DNA of 64,000 nucleotides from Planctomycetota bacterium (lineage in GTDB: Bacteria > Planctomycetota > Phycisphaerae > Phycisphaerales > UBA1924). The notes under the pieces are model-generated. The model was not told the DNA's origin. It did not search any database and saw only the letters and a program-made list of their open reading frames with translations. Both the position numbers and the translations under genes were made by a program. Below, in pieces: positions 43,969 to 52,981 of this stretch. Location: positions 186,001-250,000 of the forward strand of contig JAFLCN010000002.1 in assembly GCA_017303555.1 (NCBI GenBank), given 5' to 3'. The first letter of the stretch is position 1. Each line of letters begins with the position of its first letter.

Positions 43969-44621
43969 CCGAGAAGAAACTCTCCTTCACCCACCGATTC
44001 ATCCCCGCAACCGATCCGGCGATTACCGAAACTCTGCTCCTGCTCCACGGCACCGGCGGAAACGAAAACGATCTCCTCGGCCTCGGCAACCGCCTCCGCC
44101 CCGGCGCCGCACTGCTCTCGCCACGTGGCAAGGTGCTCGAGAACGGCATGCCCCGGTTCTTTCGCCGCCTCGCCGAAGGTGTGTTCGATACCGAAGACGT
44201 CAAAAGGCAATCGCACGCCCTCGCCGACTTCGTTGCGGAGGCTGCAAAGGCGTACGGCCTCGACGAACACAACATAACCGCGGTCGGCTACTCCAACGGC
44301 GCGAACATAGCGGGGGGCTTGCTCCTGTTGCGTCCCGAGACGCTCTCCGCCGCGGCACTCCTGCGCCCCATGGTCCCCCTGCTGCCCGAAAAGCAGCCGG
44401 ATTTGAGGGGCAAGGACATCCTCATCCTGAGTGGTCGAGCTGACCCGATTGCAACGCCAGCGGAAACTGCCCGGCTGGTCAAGCTGTTCACAGATGCCGG
44501 AGCGGGTGTGAAAGCGCACACCCAGGTTGGGGGGCATCAGTTGGGGCAGGAAGACATTCGGGCTGCTGAACACTGGTTCACATCACGATCTGCGAAGGCC
44601 GGAGCCAATGCGCCAGCATAG
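43965..44621 (+). CDS. Carboxylesterase/phospholipase-type hydrolase, MhqD-like
   Basis: 218 aa alpha/beta hydrolase of the phospholipase/carboxylesterase family. The catalytic triad is readable: oxyanion region LLLHGTGGNENDLLGLG near residue 23, nucleophile Ser in GYSNGAN (about 108), Asp in GRADPIATP (about 166), His in GGHQLGQED (about 190). Translationally coupled to the upstream dioxygenase, so a paired role in degrading ring-cleavage products or quinone adducts is likely. Cytoplasmic. Confidence 0.9.
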   Translation: MTEKKLSFTHRFIPATDPAITETLLLLHGTGGNENDLLGLGNRLRPGAALLSPRGKVLENGMPRFFRRLAEGVFDTEDVKRQSHALADFVAEAAKAYGLDEHNITAVGYSNGANIAGGLLLLRPETLSAAALLRPMVPLLPEKQPDLRGKDILILSGRADPIATPAETARLVKLFTDAGAGVKAHTQVGGHQLGQEDIRAAEHWFTSRSAKAGANAPA

Positions 44622-44722
44622 GTTTGGCGAGCATTTGTAACGGCGAACTCATCGGAGCACTCGTATTGCGTTTTGATGATGACTCCTGTAGCATTCTCCG
44701 CAACCAGCGGAGTTATGCATTC

Positions 44723-46150
44723 ATGCTATGCGTTTGTAGCCGTCGTTTATGCGTTCTGTGGAAGTGTTGGCTCGCCACCGGGATCATCTCATCGCTGATT
44801 GCAGGTGGCTCGACCGGCTGCATGTCGAAGGAAGCGGCTCGCGCGTGCGATGACCGCTCAACGCAGTCGCCGGAATTCGTGTGGCCGGCCAGCGACTCGC
44901 AACGCGCCCAGGAACTCGCAGCGATGCTACCCGATCGCATCGCGCGCTATGAGTTCTTGTCGCAAGACACGGGCGGCGATGATTCACGCGCAGCTTTCAA
45001 TTACACACTGATCATCGAAGAAAAGCATGCGGTGGGTGGGTCGGTTCTTCTCAAGGCAAGCTACGACCCCAATATCCCACCGCCGCCGCACGCAGATCCG
45101 GATTTCCCCGCGTTCTATCGCGTGATTTCACCACCGGCTGACTGGCGCGAGCAAATTGCAAAGTCGAACATAGAAATACGAAATGGCGTGCCATCTCTCG
45201 AAAACACCGGGTTGTTCGACTTGATCATGGGGAACAAGTACGGCATTTTGCCAGCACCCGAAAACGGGGCCATCGGCACCGTCATCTGGTTCGGCGGAAT
45301 CTCTCAAAGCTGGCGGCTTGAACAAGAGACAATCTCTGAGCTCTCGCGGCGTGGTTTCGCGGTTATCTCGCCCCGTAATTCCGGGCTCAACCTCTTTGTT
45401 GGCCAACGTGTGTATCTCCAGGATCTGCCGAAAGACAAAGAGGGGCAGCAGGAGCTGTTTGCTCGCCAAATCACGCAGACCTTTCGTCCCGGCGTCACGC
45501 GGGTTGCTTACTACGCGGATGCCAAACAAGCGGGAATCGACCTCGCAACCGACATTAACGAACAGATTCTCGCGACCGCTTCTGCGGCCGGGCCGATGCT
45601 GGAATTTGCCCAACAGAAGCAGCCCTTGCTGCGCGACAAACCGGTGATCGTGGTTGGATGTAGCGGGGGAGCGCCAGCGGCTTTGGCGTTCGTCTCGCAA
45701 TACGTCGACCGTGTTGCCGGCGTGATCCTGATCGGAGCGGGACAGGACCTGCCCCAAATGCTGCTTCGTACTGACCTCAACGCTGGCAAGGAAGTCATTC
45801 ATTGACGAAGCGACACCCCCCTTCCCGATCAGGAGCGGCAATTCTTCGGAGCATTCAGCGAAACAAGCACCGTCGATCCGCTCAAGACCGGATTGTGTAT
45901 TCCCACCGACCGCGTCCTGATGATCCAAGCCCGGTTTGATTCGATCGTTCCTACCGATCTTCAGAACGGCCTTTGGGAAACTCTGGGCCGCCCCGAGCGT
46001 TGGCAGTTATTTGGGGGCCACCGCCTGCTCTTCTGGCGTCTCGATGCATACGCCAACGACATCGCCGATTGGGCGGAAGCCAAGGCCGCAGCCGCCTCTC
46101 ATGCCGCATGGGCAAGCGGCTCGGACACTCCGCCCCAGCACGCGAACTAG
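44723..46150 (+). pseudogene. Lipoprotein alpha/beta hydrolase split by in-frame TGA
   Basis: Reading from the ATG at 44723 (GGAG at 44709-44712) gives a 360-aa product ending at TGA 45803-45805. The same frame then stays open to 46150 and continues the same protein: 114 more sense codons, including VLMIQARFDSIVP and GGHRLLFWRLDAY, the expected Asp and His parts of an alpha/beta-hydrolase triad. The nucleophile block GCSGGAPAALAFVSQY lies before the stop. The N-terminus is a lipoprotein-type signal, with Cys in GGSTGC near residue 34. So this is a secreted lipoprotein hydrolase interrupted by one stop codon, either a recent nonsense mutation or a base error. Nothing supports selenocysteine. 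Confidence 0.75.
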
Positions 46151-46177
46151 GCACAACGTCCTATAATATATGTTATG

Positions 46178-47116
46178 TTAAATACAAGCCGGGGAGATGG
46201 CCAACGTTCGATCCCGCCGCAGGCGGCTCGGCCGATGCCCAAACTCCCGCAGGAATGCGTTGGACAAGTGGGCTTCGCTGCAGAAGCCGCATCGGGCCGC
46301 GATCGAGATCATCCGCTCTTTGGTATCGAGCACGCAGGCGAGCGCCTGACGCAGCCTGAGGCGTTCCAGGTAACGATGCACCGGCAGGCCGGTGTGCCTC
46401 TTAAAGACGCGGCAGAGGTGGAACGGTGACATGCACACCCCCGCCGCCAGCTTCTCTAGCCCGTGTGGCAGGTGCGGGTTTGTCGCCAAGACCCGGCGGA
46501 TCTCTTCCACCGACTCCTGGTGAAACTTGGCCTGAGCAGCGGAGGGGCGACGGCGGCGGACCGTGCCGCGGCACTGGACGTTGGCCTCGATGATCTCGGA
46601 AATGACCTCGAGCACGGTTTCCTCGACTCGGAGCGAATCGCGGTTTCCGCCCTCGGCCAAGACGGAATTCAGCGCGTGAATTCGTAGCAGGGGGGTTGTG
46701 GGTGAGGGGCCAAAGCTCCAGGGGAAACGCGACGTTGGTTCGTGCCGCCGGCCTGTGGCGGCGGTCAGCATGTCGGCGAGCAGTTCTGGGCGGATATCAA
46801 CCCAGTCGTTCTGCAGGCCCTGCGGCAGCAACTTGCGGCGTCGATAGGTGGCCCCCACATTCGTGAAGAAGACCGTGTTTCGGTCGGTCACGACGGGCGC
46901 ATCCGATTCAACTGTGATCTGGTAGGGGATCCGCGGCAATCCGATCGCGGGCCAGCAATAGCCGGTGCGATCGTGGTTCCATTCGGGGTGATTCGAGGGG
47001 ATCTCAAGGACGCCAATGCCCACAAGCGCTGATTCAAAGAGCGGCCTGGCACGATCGGTCGGTGCCATATCGGGACGCTTGGCGATCCCGTCAGGAATGT
47101 GCAACGGCGGAAGCAT
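46178..47116 (-). CDS. AraC-family transcriptional regulator
   Basis: 312 aa. The N-terminal half (about 20-190) is an effector/dimerisation domain of the AraC cupin-like type (DRTGYCWPAIGLPRIPYQI). The C-terminal about 100 residues carry the double helix-turn-helix: LEKLAAGVCMSPFHLCRVFKRHTGLPVHRYLERLRLRQA and SIAARCGFCSEAHLSNAFLREFGHRPS, both intact. Converges with the broken hydrolase across a short AT-rich gap, and no palindromic operator is evident. Start uncertain: 47116 is taken, 47068 (MAPTDRARP) is possible; neither has a good ribosome-binding site. Target genes unknown. Confidence 0.88.
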   Translation of the reverse strand: MLPPLHIPDGIAKRPDMAPTDRARPLFESALVGIGVLEIPSNHPEWNHDRTGYCWPAIGLPRIPYQITVESDAPVVTDRNTVFFTNVGATYRRRKLLPQGLQNDWVDIRPELLADMLTAATGRRHEPTSRFPWSFGPSPTTPLLRIHALNSVLAEGGNRDSLRVEETVLEVISEIIEANVQCRGTVRRRRPSAAQAKFHQESVEEIRRVLATNPHLPHGLEKLAAGVCMSPFHLCRVFKRHTGLPVHRYLERLRLRQALACVLDTKERMISIAARCGFCSEAHLSNAFLREFGHRPSRLRRDRTLAISPACI

Positions 47117-47248
47117 GCGTTCTTTATCCGGCGAAAGGCCCCTGCCGGTTCGATTTCTATGGTGCTTGCAGGGGGTTTTCGGACAGGGAAGGCGAAGAAA
47201 GCAAGCGGATGCAACTCGATCGTGAGCGGAGAGGCCCAGGCAATCGGG

Positions 47249-47749
47249 TCAATCGAGCCGCAGCCCCATGTACAGCGTCTCAGCCTTGGGATCGTCGTTG
47301 TAGCGGGGGATTTCGACGAAGCCGAGAGCTCGATAGAGCTTGCATGCCGCGTCGAGCTCGGGTTCTGTGTCGAGCTTCATGAGCGTGTAACCCCCCTGCT
47401 TCGCGAAATCGATCAGCGCTTCGCAGAGCAAGCGTCCAACCCCCCTGCCGCGGGTTTCGGGTTTGGCGTAGAGGCGTTTCATTTCGCAGATGCGTTCATC
47501 TGAGCGATCGTGCGGCATGCGGTCGAGCGGACGCAGCGCGATGCAGCCGACCGCGTTCTCGCCATCCATCGCGAGCAGAATGCAGCCTTTGGGCGGTGCG
47601 TACTTGCCGGGGAGAGACTGAAGTTCACCTTCGAGATTCTGCTGCGCGAAGCTGGCGGCGGCGAGGTGCTCGATGCTCTTGGCGTATTCGCGGAAGAGAT
47701 CGCGGGCGGTTTCAAGAAGGGGAATGTGCTCGGCGTGAATGATCTTCAT
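47249..47749 (-). CDS. GNAT family N-acetyltransferase
   Basis: 166 aa GCN5-type acetyltransferase. Motif A for acetyl-CoA is CEMKRLYAKPETRGRGVGRLL (the RGxGxG/A loop, residues about 88-108), followed by the YTLMKLDTEPELDAACKLYRALGF C-terminal block. Substrate not deducible. It has an upstream region of about 70 bases facing the small plus-strand membrane gene. Confidence 0.9.
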   Translation of the reverse strand: MKIIHAEHIPLLETARDLFREYAKSIEHLAAASFAQQNLEGELQSLPGKYAPPKGCILLAMDGENAVGCIALRPLDRMPHDRSDERICEMKRLYAKPETRGRGVGRLLCEALIDFAKQGGYTLMKLDTEPELDAACKLYRALGFVEIPRYNDDPKAETLYMGLRLD

Positions 47750-47820
47750 GGTCAGCGTCGGCGAATCGACTTTTCGGCAGTTGGTATTGTGTTCGCTGAT
47801 TCCCCGGGGAGCCCTTCGCC

Positions 47821-48021
47821 ATGTTCTTCGTTGACGCGATTGTTGGTTGGTGGGGTGCGTTGCCGTGGTGGGCTCGGTATGGGGTTGCCGTGGTGATATT
47901 GGGACTGAGCGGGCTCGCGCTCCTGAAGGGCCGCTTGATCATCTGGGGCTGGGGGTTGGGCGTTGCATTCCTCTTTCTCGCCGGACGGTCCGACTCGGAA
48001 AAGCGCGGGTACAACTTTTAG
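47821..48021 (+). CDS. Small two-helix membrane protein
   Basis: 66 aa. Two hydrophobic segments (about 17-35, WWARYGVAVVILGLSGLAL, and about 38-55, RLIIWGWGLGVAFLFLAG) end in a charged tail GRSDSEKRGYNF. GGGGAG lies 8-13 bases before the ATG. Overlapping frames are longer, but this one has the membrane-protein composition and a ribosome-binding site. Function unknown. Confidence 0.6.
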   Translation: MFFVDAIVGWWGALPWWARYGVAVVILGLSGLALLKGRLIIWGWGLGVAFLFLAGRSDSEKRGYNF

Positions 48022-48112
48022 GACTCAATCGACTGATGGCGATTTGGCTCGAGGTCGGACGGAGAGTGGATTCGCATCCATACAGTTCGTTGTGCTTCCA
48101 GTGCTTCCTGAC

Positions 48113-48688
48113 ATGACACTTCTCGAAAGGATGATGCTCGGCGTGGAACGCGTACGAGATCGATTGCTCCGTGCGTCAGCAGCCTTGGAAGCTGCAAACA
48201 TTTCATACGCAGTCGCGGGCGGCAATGCCGTTGCTGCCTGGGTCGCAACGGTGGACGCTGCGGCGGTCAGAAACACGCAGGATGTCGACATCCTCCTTCG
48301 TCGCTCAGATCTCGAACGTGCCGCGGCGGCGCTCGAATCAGCTGGATTCGTTCGGCGTCATGTAGCCGGCATGGATGCGTTTCTCGACGGCTCCGAGGCG
48401 AAACTGCGAGATGCCGTGCATGTCGTCTTTGCCGGCGAAAAAGTCCGACCCGAATACGAGTCGGCGGCACCGGAAATTACTGAAAGCGTTCGGCCCGGCG
48501 ATGGACAATTCGCAGTCGTTTCCCTTGAGTCTCTCGTGCGCATGAAACTCACCTCGTTCCGACGCAAAGACCAGGTGCATCTCCAAGACATGCTCGAAGT
48601 CGGATTGATCGACGCGACTTGGACGCAGAAATTGAGTCCCCCACTGGCGGCACGCCTCCAGGAACTGATCGACTCACCGGAATCGTGA
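48113..48688 (+). CDS. Nucleotidyltransferase-like protein (AbiEii/MNT type)
   Basis: 191 aa, Pol-beta-type nucleotidyltransferase fold. The active-site pattern is AVAGGNAVAAWV followed by TQDVDILLRRSDL: the GG motif and the hDxDhx metal site are present. A helical C-terminal half follows (VRMKLTSFRRKDQVHLQDMLEVGLID), as in AbiEii-like toxins and nucleotidyltransferases. No antitoxin partner gene is adjacent: upstream is a 66-aa membrane protein, downstream is convergent proS. It may therefore be a housekeeping or orphan enzyme rather than a toxin. Start uncertain; 48131 is an alternative with AGG just before it. Confidence 0.78.
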   Translation: MTLLERMMLGVERVRDRLLRASAALEAANISYAVAGGNAVAAWVATVDAAAVRNTQDVDILLRRSDLERAAAALESAGFVRRHVAGMDAFLDGSEAKLRDAVHVVFAGEKVRPEYESAAPEITESVRPGDGQFAVVSLESLVRMKLTSFRRKDQVHLQDMLEVGLIDATWTQKLSPPLAARLQELIDSPES

Positions 48689-48703
48689 TTTCGAGCGAAG
48701 GTA

Positions 48704-50548
48704 TCAGGCGTTGATGACCGCTGCACACTTCGCCGCGACATCCGCCAGTGACACGACTTCACCCTTGCCGGTATCGCGCCGAGTTTTGTACTCGACTCCG
48801 TTCTGCTCGAGCGCTTTGTCGCCGATCGTGAGTCGGATCGGGATGCCGACAAGATCCGCATCCTTGAACTTCACGCCCGGGCGTTCGTCGCGGTCGTCGA
48901 TGAGCACATCGACACCCAATCCGGAAAGTTCGCACGCGATCTTGCCTGCGACTTCGTTGTGCTTTGCATCTTCGGGCTTCATCAGCGTGATGAGCACGTG
49001 ATACGGAGCGATCGGCGCGGGCCAGCAGATGCCGTTGGCATCGTTGTTTTGCTCGACGCATGCCGCCATTGTGCGGCTGACGCCAATGCCGTAGCAGCCC
49101 ATGATCACGCTACGCTTCTGCTGCTTGTCATCAAGAATCGCAAAGCCCATGGCATCTGAGTACTTTGTGCCGAGCTTGAAGATGTGACCAACTTCGATGC
49201 CGCGGGCGGCAACGAGCTTCGCGCCCGGCGAGCGGGGTGAGGGATCGCCTTCGATCGCGTTGCGAAGGTCCCCCACTTTCACCTTGTCCGAATCGAGTGC
49301 CGCGCCGACATCGCGGCGCCAGTTGAAGTGCTTGACGTGGTAGTCGGCCTTGTCGGCGCCGGTTGCCCAGAACCCCCCCATCGACGCATCGCTATCGATG
49401 AGCAGCAACGTGCCGGGCACGGTGTTCACGGTCTTCGGCGAGACATATCCGATCGCAAATCCCGCGGCACGCGCCGCCTTCTCATCCGCCATCGCGATTT
49501 TCTTGAAGCCGGAGAGCGCCTTGACCTTGCCTTCGTTCACTTCCTGATCGCCGCGCACCGTCGCGATGATCCAGCGAATGCCGCCCTCTGCTTGCGCAGA
49601 GGGTTCGTTCACGCTGAAGACGATTGTCTTCAACATGCGTTCGGGCTTGACGCCCATTTTCTTTCCGACTTCGTGGATGCCGGGCAGGTTCGGCGTGTGG
49701 ACTTCGAGGAGGTCACCCGTTGCCGGCTCCTGGAATGTGCCCTTGGCGCGCTCGCCGATCTCGCATTTTTCCATGTTTGCTGCGTAGCCGGTGACAGGGC
49801 ATTTCAGGATCGTGTCTTCGCCGCTCGCGCAGTTGACCATGAACTCATGGCTTGCGCTGCCGCCAATCGGTCCGGATTCGGCTTCGACCGCCGTGAAATC
49901 CAGCCCGCAGCGGGTGAAGATGTTGGTGTACGCGCGGAACATCGCGTCGTATGCCGTGTTCAGCCCCCCCGCTCCTTCGATCTCCATGTGGAACGAGTAC
50001 GCATCCTTCATGATGAACTCGCGGCAGCGGAGCAAACCGGCGCGCGGACGGGCCTCGTCGCGGAACTTGGTCTGAACCTGATAAAGGTTCAGAGGGAGCT
50101 GCTTGTAGCTCGTGATCGAACCCTTCATCAGATCGGTGATGACTTCTTCGTGCGTCGGCGCGAGGGCGTTCAGGCGGCCTTTGCGGTCCGTCACCCGGAA
50201 AAGGTTGTCGCCGTAATCCTCGTGGCGCTTTGTTCCTTCGAAAAGCTCGAAGGGTTCCAGGGCCGGCATGAGCATCTCGGTTGCGCCCGCGGCATCCATT
50301 TCATCCCGCACGATTGCCGCGACCTTGTTGATGACGCGATGGGCGAGGGGCAGATAGTCGTAAATGCCGGCGCCGACCTGGCGGATGAACCCGGCCCGGT
50401 GGAGCAGGATGTGGCTCGGGGTTTCTGCGTCGTTCGGCGCTTCACGCGTCGTCGGAATGAGCGATCTGCTCCAACGGTGACAAACACCGGAGCGGACTGA
50501 AGAGGCAACTGTTTTCTTGGTGCCGGAACCGGACTGGGCCTGTGTCAT
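48704..50548 (-). CDS. proS: Prolyl-tRNA synthetase, bacterial type
   Basis: 614 aa class II aminoacyl-tRNA synthetase. Class II motifs 1-3 are present (motif 2 FRDEARPRAGLLRCREFIMKDAYSF near residue 150, motif 3 in GCYGIGVSRTM near 505). The middle (about 225-385) contains the INS editing-type domain with GFWATGADKADYHVKHFN. The C-terminal anticodon-binding domain starts near YHVLITLMKPEDAKHNEVA. The start at 50548 (MTQAQSG) is taken since the longer frame would overlap the upstream gene. The N-terminus is about 45 residues longer than in E. coli. 11 bases separate it from the upstream QueC-like gene, so the two are probably cotranscribed. Confidence 0.95.
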   Translation of the reverse strand: MTQAQSGSGTKKTVASSVRSGVCHRWSRSLIPTTREAPNDAETPSHILLHRAGFIRQVGAGIYDYLPLAHRVINKVAAIVRDEMDAAGATEMLMPALEPFELFEGTKRHEDYGDNLFRVTDRKGRLNALAPTHEEVITDLMKGSITSYKQLPLNLYQVQTKFRDEARPRAGLLRCREFIMKDAYSFHMEIEGAGGLNTAYDAMFRAYTNIFTRCGLDFTAVEAESGPIGGSASHEFMVNCASGEDTILKCPVTGYAANMEKCEIGERAKGTFQEPATGDLLEVHTPNLPGIHEVGKKMGVKPERMLKTIVFSVNEPSAQAEGGIRWIIATVRGDQEVNEGKVKALSGFKKIAMADEKAARAAGFAIGYVSPKTVNTVPGTLLLIDSDASMGGFWATGADKADYHVKHFNWRRDVGAALDSDKVKVGDLRNAIEGDPSPRSPGAKLVAARGIEVGHIFKLGTKYSDAMGFAILDDKQQKRSVIMGCYGIGVSRTMAACVEQNNDANGICWPAPIAPYHVLITLMKPEDAKHNEVAGKIACELSGLGVDVLIDDRDERPGVKFKDADLVGIPIRLTIGDKALEQNGVEYKTRRDTGKGEVVSLADVAAKCAAVINA

Positions 50549-50559
50549 AGGCCCGAAGG

Positions 50560-51237
50560 TTAGGCGGAAGTCGCGCTCGCGCTGCGAGCGGGCGACCAGC
50601 CGAGGCTTTGTAGCACCGGAACCCACCGCTCGGCACGCTGGAGCGCGTGCTCGTCTTTCGGCCCGGCCCCCCACCACCAGCAGAGCTCGACAGGCACGTT
50701 CATGTCGATCACCAGGTCGGCGATCTGCTTGTCGTTCAGATCTGCAAAGGGTGTATCGACCTTGATCGCGGGCTTTCCGTGCTCGGCGCTATCGAGACTT
50801 GCCAGGCGTGTGACGAGCAGCGCCCGATCGACCACGCGGGCGATCCGCTCGACATGCGGCGCACCCGCAAACTGCACAGGCCACACCACCAGATCGCAGC
50901 CGAGCTGCGCCGCCTGGTAGGTCGCACCGATGAGATTCAGCGTCTCGCTCAGCCCCGCTCCGAACGAGCCATGCGCGCCCGGTCCGCGCAGTTCTCCACG
51001 CGCTTCTGCGATATCGAGTTCGTAGAGCTTCGCCTGCTTTTCAACAGCCTGCCGGCGGGCGCGATTTGTCTCGTCCCCCACCGGCATGAAAAGGACAACC
51101 GGGCGTGCGGCCTTCTCGTCTCCCCCGGCGCTCACGATCGTTTCACGTGCCGCGGCACACGCAACGAGCGACGCAAGCGATCCGTCGGAGATCACCAGAG
51201 TGCGAGAAAGGTTTGAGTTGTTCGTGGTCGTTCCCAT
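50560..51237 (-). CDS. QueC-like protein with degenerate motifs
   Basis: 225 aa, resembles 7-cyano-7-deazaguanine synthase (QueC) over its whole length: the late block VDTPFADLNDKQIADLVIDMNVPVELCWWWG matches QueC's TP.....K.EIV.LG...GV..E.TWSC region. However, the PP-loop is SDGSLAS instead of SGGxDS, and the zinc-binding Cys cluster is gone (only one Cys in LCWWW). A CoA/ATP-type pyrophosphatase fold is likely, but queuosine synthesis activity is not. Directly upstream of proS on the same strand. GGGGGA precedes the ATG at 51237. Function unknown; it may bind nucleotides without the QueC reaction. Confidence 0.65.
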   Translation of the reverse strand: MGTTTNNSNLSRTLVISDGSLASLVACAAARETIVSAGGDEKAARPVVLFMPVGDETNRARRQAVEKQAKLYELDIAEARGELRGPGAHGSFGAGLSETLNLIGATYQAAQLGCDLVVWPVQFAGAPHVERIARVVDRALLVTRLASLDSAEHGKPAIKVDTPFADLNDKQIADLVIDMNVPVELCWWWGAGPKDEHALQRAERWVPVLQSLGWSPARSASATSA

Positions 51238-51402
51238 CGAGTTCCCCCCACCACCCGACGCCGGGCCAGCTCCGAGCACGTGTGCCAACCTTGATTCGCT
51301 CCGTTCCGCCTTGCGGATGCCGCTTGCGACGGGAAATGCGATCGGCCATGATCGCATACGGCCGGGAAGCGCGCGGGTTCCCCGTGGAAGCGTTTTCGGC
51401 TG

Positions 51403-52959
51403 TTACGGGGCGTGGGAGTAAAACTTTGCCGCATTCTGTTTGAGCGCCGCAAGGTCTTCCTTGCGCACGTACATCATGTGCCCGGACTTGTAGTAGTTCA
51501 TCGTCACGTTCTTGCGCAGGCTCGGCTCCAGATTCATGTGGGCAACGGTGTATTCGCTCGCGTAGAACGGAGTGGCCAAGTCAAAGTACCCGCTCTCGAT
51601 TGTCACGCGCAAATACGGATTCCTACTGATCGCCCCCGAAAGGGTCCGGCTGACATCCGGGTACGACGAATCCGAAGGAAACTTCCAGGGGCGCACCCTG
51701 CCCGTCAAGATCTCGTAATTGACGTCCGACTCGAATTTCAGCTCGCCCCGCACATACGCGTTCAGGGCCGCCGTGTACGGCCCCACGATCGCCGCGTAGC
51801 TCGGGTCGTACTCGGTGCGATCCGAGACGTCGTTGGCGTCAAAGCCCAGGTAGCGGCTGTCCAGCCTTCCAACCGTGCGGCCCTGATCGCGGAGCAGTTC
51901 CTTGGTGAACGAGTAGATCGGCACGCGGAGGTTGCTGCGCAGGATGAACTCCTTGCTCAGCCCGATCAGATCCGACAGCTTCTGGGCGATGCCGTCCCGC
52001 TCTTCTGCCGACATCGCATCGCCCTTCGCGAGGGCAAGAAGGTACTCGTTACTTGCGAAAGCGCGGGACTGAGCGACCGTCTTCTCCAGGTCCTGGTCGA
52101 ACGGCGCCTTCAATCGTTTGTGATAGAACGCGGTCGCCGAGTAGGTCGGAAGAAAGAGCCAGTAGGCCTCGTCGTTTCCGGTATCGAACGAGAGCGTCTG
52201 AAAGTTCAGCACCATCGAGATCAGCGAAATCCCGTTCAGGTAGATGCCCAGACGGTCCTGGAGATCGCCCGAGAGTGCCGCGGCCCGCGTTGTCCCGTAG
52301 CTTTCACCGGCCAGGAACTTCGGCGAAAGCCACCGGTCGTTCCGGACCAGCCAAAGGCGGATGAAATCGGCGACCGACTTCGCGTCTTCATTCAGCCCGT
52401 GAAACTTGCTCGCGTCCTCGCCATCCCCGGCGCGGCTGAAACCCGTGCTGATCGGATCGATGAACACGAGGTCCGTGAGATCCAGCCACGACCACTCGTT
52501 GTCCGCCAGAGTCCCCGGCGGAACCGGCATCTGCCCCTCGTCGCCAAAGACCACGCGGCGCGGACCGAGCGCGCCCATGTGCAGCCATACTGAGCTTGAA
52601 CCGGGCCCGCCGTTGAAGGTGAACGTGACCGGCCGTTTGGCCTGATCCGGCCTGGCCCACTCCCCGTTCGTGCCGGTTTTTTCCAGCTTTTCGTACGCGA
52701 TGTAGAAGACGCTTGCCTTGCTCTTGCCGTAGTCGTCGAGCTGCGGCATCAACCCGGCCGTCGCGCGATAGCGGATGAGCTGACCACCGATCGTGATCTC
52801 GTGCTCCGTTACAACCGGGGGCTTGTCTCCCGCCTTGGAATCTTCGGCAGAGACGGCAACCGACTTGCTTTCGGGCTTCTTGTCCGCCGGGCTTTGCGCG
52901 CGCGCAACGAACACAGAACTCAAACAGGCAAGGCAAAGAACAAGCAGCTTGGTGTTCAT
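51403..52959 (-). CDS. Exported serine carboxypeptidase, S10 family
   Basis: 518 aa with signal peptide MNTKLLVLCLACLSSVFVARA and a Lys/Glu/Asp-rich segment before the catalytic domain. The alpha/beta-hydrolase core has FNGGPGSSSVWLHMG near residue 115 (oxyanion), nucleophile Ser220 in GESYGT, and the His in YKSGHMMYV near 496; the Asp is expected in ESGYFDLATP. S10 enzymes remove C-terminal residues and are rarer in bacteria than in eukaryotes. It shares the minus-strand direction with thpR, which ends 22 bases upstream of its start. Confidence 0.92.
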   Translation of the reverse strand: MNTKLLVLCLACLSSVFVARAQSPADKKPESKSVAVSAEDSKAGDKPPVVTEHEITIGGQLIRYRATAGLMPQLDDYGKSKASVFYIAYEKLEKTGTNGEWARPDQAKRPVTFTFNGGPGSSSVWLHMGALGPRRVVFGDEGQMPVPPGTLADNEWSWLDLTDLVFIDPISTGFSRAGDGEDASKFHGLNEDAKSVADFIRLWLVRNDRWLSPKFLAGESYGTTRAAALSGDLQDRLGIYLNGISLISMVLNFQTLSFDTGNDEAYWLFLPTYSATAFYHKRLKAPFDQDLEKTVAQSRAFASNEYLLALAKGDAMSAEERDGIAQKLSDLIGLSKEFILRSNLRVPIYSFTKELLRDQGRTVGRLDSRYLGFDANDVSDRTEYDPSYAAIVGPYTAALNAYVRGELKFESDVNYEILTGRVRPWKFPSDSSYPDVSRTLSGAISRNPYLRVTIESGYFDLATPFYASEYTVAHMNLEPSLRKNVTMNYYKSGHMMYVRKEDLAALKQNAAKFYSHAP

Positions 52960-52981
52960 TCCCGGATGGTACCGACTTTGC

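Noticed and set aside
45803..45805. Selenocysteine recoding of the in-frame TGA
   Set aside because: No conserved Cys/Sec context expected at this point of an alpha/beta hydrolase, and no hairpin resembling a bacterial SECIS directly after it.
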